From NCBI RefSeq assembly GCF_000407505.1, contig NZ_ASWE01000003.1, forward strand, positions 496,001-560,000: a stretch of 64,000 nt of DNA, in the 5' to 3' direction. The notes below the pieces were generated by a model that searched no databases, was not told where the DNA came from, and saw only the letters and a list, made by a program, of their open reading frames with translations. The position numbers and the translations under genes were made by a program. This DNA comes from Enterococcus phoeniculicola ATCC BAA-412. GTDB lineage: Bacteria > Bacillota > Bacilli > Lactobacillales > Enterococcaceae. This document shows positions 58,956 to 64,000 of the stretch, piece by piece. How positions within the stretch are numbered: the first letter of the stretch is position 1; every line of letters begins with the position of its first letter.

Positions 58956-59600
58956 ATGAAATTATATTTTACAAGACATGGGAAAACTCAGTGGAATAAA
59001 GAGAAACGATTTCAGGGAATGGGAGGAGACTCTCCGTTACTTTCTGAAAGTTATGAAGAAATCAAAGCATTGGGCGTTTACCTAAAGGATGTTCCTTTTG
59101 AAAAAATTTATTCAAGTACATCAAAACGAGCAAGAGATACTGCCAAAGGGATACTTTCTGAGTTGCGCTATCCTGTTGAAATCATTTATACAGATGACTT
59201 GCGAGAGCTGGGTCTAGGCTCTTTAGAGGGGCAAAAAATTGAAAAAATCAAAAAAATGCATGGGGAAAACTTACACAATCTTCGTCATCATTTAGAAAAA
59301 TATGATCCGACGCCTTTTGGTGCAGAGCCAATTATGACTGCTATCGAACGAATTGAAACGGTTGTTTCTACTGCAGTTTCTGAGGCTTCAAAAGGGCCAT
59401 TGCTATTTGTGGGACATGGAGCAGCACTAACAGCATCAATTCAACACATGGTTGGAGAACCGCTAGAAAATTTACGTAAGGCTGGCGGATTATTAAATAG
59501 TAGTTTGACTATTGTGGAAACAACTAATCCTTCTGATGAGTTTCCTTATCAAATGGAGCTTTGGAATGATGTTCATTTTTTAGAGAAGCATCAAAAGTAA
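58956..59600 (+). CDS. Histidine phosphatase (phosphoglycerate-mutase-like)
   Basis: 214 residues with AAGGAG before the ATG. Catalytic RHG motif with H8 in FTRHGKTQWNKEKRFQG, SSTSKRARDTAKGIL holding the second Arg, E in ELGLGSLEGQ and the second His in FVGHGAALT. The family dephosphorylates sugar phosphates, 3-phosphoglycerate or nucleotides; cofactor-dependent mutase activity is less likely at this length. recD2 follows 27 bases on and is probably co-transcribed. Confidence 0.88.
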   Translation: MKLYFTRHGKTQWNKEKRFQGMGGDSPLLSESYEEIKALGVYLKDVPFEKIYSSTSKRARDTAKGILSELRYPVEIIYTDDLRELGLGSLEGQKIEKIKKMHGENLHNLRHHLEKYDPTPFGAEPIMTAIERIETVVSTAVSEASKGPLLFVGHGAALTASIQHMVGEPLENLRKAGGLLNSSLTIVETTNPSDEFPYQMELWNDVHFLEKHQK

Positions 59601-59627
59601 CAAATTTTTATAAAAGGGGGCGAGAAC

Positions 59628-62213
59628 ATGCAAAACCAAGCGCTTGATGCAAATTATGTCGTTGGAAATGTAGCAGCAATTTTCTTTCAAAATCCCAGTA
59701 ATTTTTATAAAGTTTTACTAATTCGGGTAACTGATACGAATACAGACTATAAGGAGAAAGAACTAGTAGTCACTGGAAGCTTTGGCGAAATTCAAGAAGA
59801 AGAAAGCTACCGTTTTTATGGAGAATTTGTAGATCATCCGCGCTATGGCCGTCAATTGCAGGTAGATCGCTATCAACAAGAACGCCCCACATCAGCAAAT
59901 GGGCTTGTTCAGTATCTGTCCAGTGACAAGTTTCCTGGTATTGGGAAAAAAACTGCAGAAAAAATTGTTGAAATTCTTGGAGAAAATGCGATTGAACGGA
60001 TTATTGAAGAACCAGATGTTCTAAAGCAGCTTCCCGCATTAAATGAAAAGAAGCGTCACATCATCGTTGAAACTATTCGCTTAAATCATGGAATGGATCA
60101 AGTGATTGTTGGATTGAGTCAGTATGGCTTCGGAAGCCAGCTTTCTTTTGCCATCTATCAAGCTTATCAAAACGAGGCGTTAGATATTATTCATGAAAAT
60201 CCTTATCAGCTAGTTGAGGACATTGAAGGGGTAGGTTTTAAACGAGCAGATAATCTTGCCGAGCAGTTAGGAATTGGTGCACAATCTCCTAAGAGAATTC
60301 GTGCGGCCATCGTACATCAGATATTTCAACAATCTGTTCAAACTGGAAATACGTATATTGAAGCTAAGCAATTACTGGAGCAGACGATACGCTTGCTTGA
60401 AACAAGCCGACCAGTAGAAATTGTGCCAGATGAGGTAGCAAATGTCATTTTACAACTTGTTGAAGAAGGCAAAATTCAACAGGAAGAAACGAAGCTTTAT
60501 GAAAATAGTTTATATTTTTCTGAGTGGGGAATCGGGAGCTCCATTCATCGATTATTGGCGAGAAAAAAAGAAATCACTTATGATAAAAAAGAAGTGAAAA
60601 AGACGATTCGCATGATTGAAAAGCAATTAAATATACAATATGGCGAGTCTCAACAAAAAGCAATTGAAGAAGCGATTCGTTCGCCATTGTTTATTTTAAC
60701 CGGAGGACCAGGTACTGGAAAAACTACGGTTATCAACGGAATTGTTAATTTATTTGCTGAGCTAAATGGTCTTGATTTGGATCCAACGAAATACAGTCAG
60801 GAAGTGTTTCCAATTTTACTGGCTGCACCAACAGGTCGTGCTGCTAAACGAATGAATGAAACTACTGGATTACCTTCTGGGACGATTCATCGCCTTTTAG
60901 GTTTAAATGGACGGGAAAAAAGTCCTACAGTCAGTACAAAAGAGCTTGAAGGTGGACTGTTAATTGTTGATGAAATGTCAATGGTGGATACCTGGCTTGC
61001 GAACACATTGTTTAAAGCAATCCCAACTAACATGCAGGTCATCTTCGTTGGGGATAAAGACCAGCTGCCTTCTGTGGGACCTGGGCAGGTACTTCATGAT
61101 CTTCTCCAAATTGAAGAAGTGCCTAAAATGGAGCTGACAGAGATTTATCGACAAGGGGATGGATCAAGTATTATCCCGCTAGCTCATGAGATAAAAGAGG
61201 GACATTTACCAAGTGATTTTACGAAAAATCAAAAAGATCGTTCTTTTTTCAGAAGTGATGCTTATCAAATTGAGCCTTTGATTTCTCAAATTGTTGAGAA
61301 GGCAAAGAAAAAAGGGTTTACCGCACAGGATATTCAGGTGCTTGCTCCAATGTATCGAGGACCTGCAGGAATTGACGCCTTAAATAAAATGATGCAGGAA
61401 ATCTTTAATCCAAATACTGGAAAGAAAAAAGAAGTGACGTGGAATGAGACTGTTTATCGAATTGGTGATAAAGTCCTCCAACTAGTTAATTCTCCAGAAT
61501 TGAATGTTTTTAACGGTGATATGGGACAAATTACAGGAATAATTTATGCAAAGGACTCAGAAGATAAAGTAGATGAACTGGTCATTCAGTTTGATGCCAA
61601 TGAGGTCTCTTATAAACGGAATGAATGGAATAAGATTACACTTTCTTACTGCTGTTCTATCCATAAATCACAAGGAAGCGAGTTTAAGATGGTCATTTTA
61701 CCAATGGTCCATCAATTTCAACGGATGCTTCAAAGAAATTTACTGTATACGGCGATTACAAGAAGTAAAGAAATTTTAATTTTGCTTGGAGAAGAACAAG
61801 CGTATCAAACTTGTGTTGCCCATGAATCAGCCAGTCGTTTAACCACGTTAAAAGAGCGTATTCTTTCTGCTGGAGAGATGACGTTCACGATAAAAAGTAA
61901 GTTAGAGGCTTTTGAGGACTCACTTGTTGGAGATAACCCGTTTTCTGATCAAACGGTGGAAAAAGTAAAAATTCTAAGTCCTGTATCTGAAAAGAGGGAC
62001 ATAAAGACGTCAGATACATCTGTGGCTTATGAATCAGATACCACCAATTTGGAAACGAATTTGCGAGTGGACGAAGAAGTAACATTATTTGACGAGATAG
62101 AAGAGACGAGCGGACCACGTGTATTAACACTCCAATTGATACAAAAACAAGAAATTTCGCCAATGATTGGTATGGATGGTATTACACCACAGCAATTCAT
62201 GGAGGCTAACTAA
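59628..62213 (+). CDS. recD2: RecD2-type DNA helicase
   Basis: 861 residues, ATG after AAAAGGGGGCGAG. N-terminal OB-like part and helix-hairpin-helix repeats (FPGIGKKTAEKIVEIL; VEGVGFKRADNLAEQLGIG-like) typical of RecD2, then the superfamily 1 helicase: Walker A GGPGTGKTT near 358, LIVDEMSMVDT, GDKDQLPSVGPGQVL, and YCCSIHKSQGSEF. A 5'-3' helicase without RecBC partners, with a role in replication fork upkeep and repair. A charged C-terminal tail (about 740-861) is variable between species. Confidence 0.95.
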   Translation: MQNQALDANYVVGNVAAIFFQNPSNFYKVLLIRVTDTNTDYKEKELVVTGSFGEIQEEESYRFYGEFVDHPRYGRQLQVDRYQQERPTSANGLVQYLSSDKFPGIGKKTAEKIVEILGENAIERIIEEPDVLKQLPALNEKKRHIIVETIRLNHGMDQVIVGLSQYGFGSQLSFAIYQAYQNEALDIIHENPYQLVEDIEGVGFKRADNLAEQLGIGAQSPKRIRAAIVHQIFQQSVQTGNTYIEAKQLLEQTIRLLETSRPVEIVPDEVANVILQLVEEGKIQQEETKLYENSLYFSEWGIGSSIHRLLARKKEITYDKKEVKKTIRMIEKQLNIQYGESQQKAIEEAIRSPLFILTGGPGTGKTTVINGIVNLFAELNGLDLDPTKYSQEVFPILLAAPTGRAAKRMNETTGLPSGTIHRLLGLNGREKSPTVSTKELEGGLLIVDEMSMVDTWLANTLFKAIPTNMQVIFVGDKDQLPSVGPGQVLHDLLQIEEVPKMELTEIYRQGDGSSIIPLAHEIKEGHLPSDFTKNQKDRSFFRSDAYQIEPLISQIVEKAKKKGFTAQDIQVLAPMYRGPAGIDALNKMMQEIFNPNTGKKKEVTWNETVYRIGDKVLQLVNSPELNVFNGDMGQITGIIYAKDSEDKVDELVIQFDANEVSYKRNEWNKITLSYCCSIHKSQGSEFKMVILPMVHQFQRMLQRNLLYTAITRSKEILILLGEEQAYQTCVAHESASRLTTLKERILSAGEMTFTIKSKLEAFEDSLVGDNPFSDQTVEKVKILSPVSEKRDIKTSDTSVAYESDTTNLETNLRVDEEVTLFDEIEETSGPRVLTLQLIQKQEISPMIGMDGITPQQFMEAN

Positions 62214-62256
62214 AAAAATCCAGACTGACGAGAAGACTCGTCAGCTTGGATTTTTT
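62212..62256. terminator. Bidirectional terminator between recD2 and the lipid kinase
   Basis: AAAAAATCCA-ACTGACGAG / CTCGTCAG-TTGGATTTTTT around AAGA, with A and T tracts on the two sides. Confidence 0.85.
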
Positions 62257-62268
62257 TTATTGATTGAG

Positions 62269-63243
62269 TTAACACCAAATCCACTGTTTTTTAGTGGCAA
62301 AGTGAATATCAAATGAGCGAGCCCCCATCACTTCTCCATCCGCTTGTCCATACTCGGACATGGTGGAGACGATTCTAAGTTTGTTTCCTGTATAGTGATG
62401 GAAATTTTTTGAGTTCATCTGTTTTTTTCGTGTTAATAACAAAATTAACCAAAAAATTTTAAAAATATTAATTCGCTCCACCAGGACAAAATCTAGCTGA
62501 TTTTTTTGAACGTCAGCAGTAGGTGCAATTGCAACGCCTCCACCAAAGTAAGGGTGATTGGTTGTTGTACATAAAAAAGCTTTGGAAAAATTCATTTGTT
62601 GTCCATTTATATCCACCATGATTGGAAATCCTTTTTGAGTAAACAACACCTTGATAATAGAAGCCATATAGGCTAACGAACCTAAATTATATTTATTTAG
62701 GCGTTTTTTTGTCGCAGAATCATTCGTTGCATGAACAATCGCCGCATCAAGACCGATCCCTACATTGTTTAGCACAAGTCCCTGTTCATCTTGGATTTTT
62801 TCATCATAGGTGATGACTGATATCTCGCGCGGAATGGGTGTCTTTACAATTTGCCAAAAGGCTTTTTCGGCTTCTCTAGGCAAGCCGATTCCTCGAGCAA
62901 AATCGTTTCCTGAGCCTGCGGGTATGTAGGCGACAGGGATTTCACACTGTAGGCTGTAAAAAGAATTTAGTACTTGATGCAGTGTTCCATCTCCACCAAT
63001 GACTACCAACAATGGAAAAGCATCCTCTTCATTAAAATTAGTTAGAAATTCTGCTTTCCAAGGAATTAATGCCTGCTCAACTAATTGTTCTGCCAGCTGC
63101 TGTTCATGACCTGCATATTCTGTGAAATATTTAGTATAGAGAAACTCTCTTTTTGAGACGATATCGATAATCCGTTTTGCCACTTTCTCGGCACTACCGC
63201 TTCCGGCAGTCGGGTTAATTAAAAAGTGATAGTGGAATTTCAT
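62269..63243 (-). CDS. Diacylglycerol kinase-family lipid kinase
   Basis: 324 residues from ATG 63243, with AGGAGGGA before it on the minus strand. YHFLINPTAGSGSAEK at the N terminus and VVIGGDGTLHQVLNSFY mark the DAGK catalytic domain (ATP site GGDGT near 85), followed by AYIPAGSGNDFARGIGLP and a beta-rich C-terminal half. Similar to YegS/BmrU/DgkB. It may return diacylglycerol from lipoteichoic acid synthesis to phosphatidic acid, which fits the glycosyltransferase gene next door, but the substrate is not proven. Confidence 0.9.
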   Translation of the reverse strand: MKFHYHFLINPTAGSGSAEKVAKRIIDIVSKREFLYTKYFTEYAGHEQQLAEQLVEQALIPWKAEFLTNFNEEDAFPLLVVIGGDGTLHQVLNSFYSLQCEIPVAYIPAGSGNDFARGIGLPREAEKAFWQIVKTPIPREISVITYDEKIQDEQGLVLNNVGIGLDAAIVHATNDSATKKRLNKYNLGSLAYMASIIKVLFTQKGFPIMVDINGQQMNFSKAFLCTTTNHPYFGGGVAIAPTADVQKNQLDFVLVERINIFKIFWLILLLTRKKQMNSKNFHHYTGNKLRIVSTMSEYGQADGEVMGARSFDIHFATKKQWIWC

Positions 63244-63267
63244 AAATTCCCTCCTAAAAATAAACAT

Positions 63268-63643
63268 TTAAAGCAATCAAAGTTTCAAGTCTACATTATA
63301 ACAGAGGATACGAAAGATAAACATTAAAAAATCCTAGCAATTCATAAATTATCCGTCACGTTGTTTTTATTTATGAGACAATATAGAAAAAGATTTCTTA
63401 TTTATTAAAAAAAAGACTACTTAAATTAAGAATTATTGCTTAATGGAATAAGTAGAAATAAATGAGGAAGCAGAAATCTTTTGCATATAAGAGTTCTTGA
63501 TGCTATATAGCAATTTTCACTTATTTGAGATACACTGGTAGTTGTATCTATGTCTCCGTGTGAAGGAGTTACAAACTTATTTTTTTGAAACTTAAATAGA
63601 AGAATGAGTAATTACTGAAATAATTGGGTAAAAGGAGCAGTTT
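63268..63643. other. Non-coding stretch between lipid kinase and glycosyltransferase
   Basis: Candidate promoter TTGCAT, 17 bases, TATATA (63481-63509). Its leader would hold two small hairpins: AGATACA/TGTATCT (63528-63549) and CTCC/GGAG (about 63554-63568). No gene here. Confidence 0.4.
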
Positions 63644-64000
63644 ATGATTAAAATTACGATGTTTTCATCAGCAGATAAGGTAAAAGGTCAAGGAGTGGGA
63701 AGTGCCTATCTCGAGCTGTTGGCGATGTTAAAAAAATATTTTTCAAAAGAATTCTCAATTAAAATTAACAACTATAAAGCAGCCGATATTTCTCATTATC
63801 ATACGGTGGATCCGATGTTTTATTTGTCTACCTTTTTTTGGAATCGCGGCGTGAAATTAGGCTATGTTCACTTTCTGCCAGAAACGTTAGAGGGAAGTGT
63901 GAAGCTTGTTCCATTTATTCAACGAATATTTAACTGGTATGTGATGTCATTTTATAAGCGGATGGATCATCTGGTCGTAGTGAATCCTAGCTTCATAGAA
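63644..64000 (+). CDS. Glycosyltransferase, N-terminal part (cut by window end)
   Basis: 119 residues are visible from ATG, with AAAGGAG 7 bases before; the gene runs off the window. MIKITMFSSADKVKGQGVGSAYLELL near the start has the GxGVGSAY turn of family 4 glycosyltransferases, and YVHFLPETLEGS and MDHLVVVNPSFIE fit the N-terminal Rossmann half. The sequence recalls glycolipid synthases that build the diglucosyl-diacylglycerol anchor of lipoteichoic acid (LafB/BgsA type). The catalytic half is missing, so the donor and acceptor cannot be confirmed. Confidence 0.8.
   Translation, partial: MIKITMFSSADKVKGQGVGSAYLELLAMLKKYFSKEFSIKINNYKAADISHYHTVDPMFYLSTFFWNRGVKLGYVHFLPETLEGSVKLVPFIQRIFNWYVMSFYKRMDHLVVVNPSFIE

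Overview
The window reads as chromosomal DNA of a low-GC Gram-positive coccus of the Enterococcaceae, most likely Enterococcus. Reasons: AT-rich code with AGGAGG-type ribosome sites, the block spx-mecA-coiA-pepF-spxH-CYTH-relQ-nadK-rluD-mgtE, a T-box in front of hisS-aspS, and several PTS systems. I cannot fix the species. No tRNA, rRNA, CRISPR array, prophage or insertion sequence was seen.

Region 1 (1-11.3 kb) is an accessory locus. It holds a 3047-residue secreted RHS/YD-repeat protein with a short variable C-terminal tip, a DUF4279-type immunity gene, then a displaced second toxin tip (broken by an in-frame TGA) with its own immunity gene, and then a decayed copy of the rhs core. Two near-identical terminators bracket the second cassette. 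This is a polymorphic toxin locus with a silent cassette and signs of past recombination.

Region 2 (11.3-17.5 kb) is a sugar-use operon: class II aldolase, galactitol-type PTS IIA, IIB and IIC, a D-2-hydroxyacid dehydrogenase, and a PRD/EIIA-type activator. Region 3 (17.7-24.9 kb) has a pentapeptide-repeat protein, a MacB-like ABC pair, T-box-hisS-aspS and a YitT membrane protein. Region 4 (25.4-31.9 kb) has an OatA-like acyltransferase and a bglP-bglA-licT operon with its RAT antiterminator, terminator and a cre-like site. Region 5 (31.9-44.6 kb) has a methyltransferase/GIY-YIG pair, plsC, sbcD-sbcC-SNF2 helicase, a HAD phosphatase and an ABC exporter.

Region 6 (45.3-57.8 kb) is the Spx/ClpXP-competence neighbourhood: Spx, its probable adaptor SpxH, MecA, CoiA, PepF, the small alarmone synthetase RelQ, NAD kinase, a pseudouridine synthase, MgtE, CutC, RlmA and TrmL. 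A likely small RNA with its own promoter and terminator lies between rlmA and trmL. Region 7 (57.8-64 kb) holds a tandem array of twelve exact 58-bp units, then a histidine phosphatase, RecD2, a lipid kinase and the start of a glycosyltransferase cut by the window end.

Best candidates for something undescribed are the two-cassette RHS locus, the 58-bp array nested inside the arms of a hairpin repeat that occurs three times in the window (with a decayed single 58-bp unit 24 kb away), and the small RNA at about 57.0-57.1 kb.
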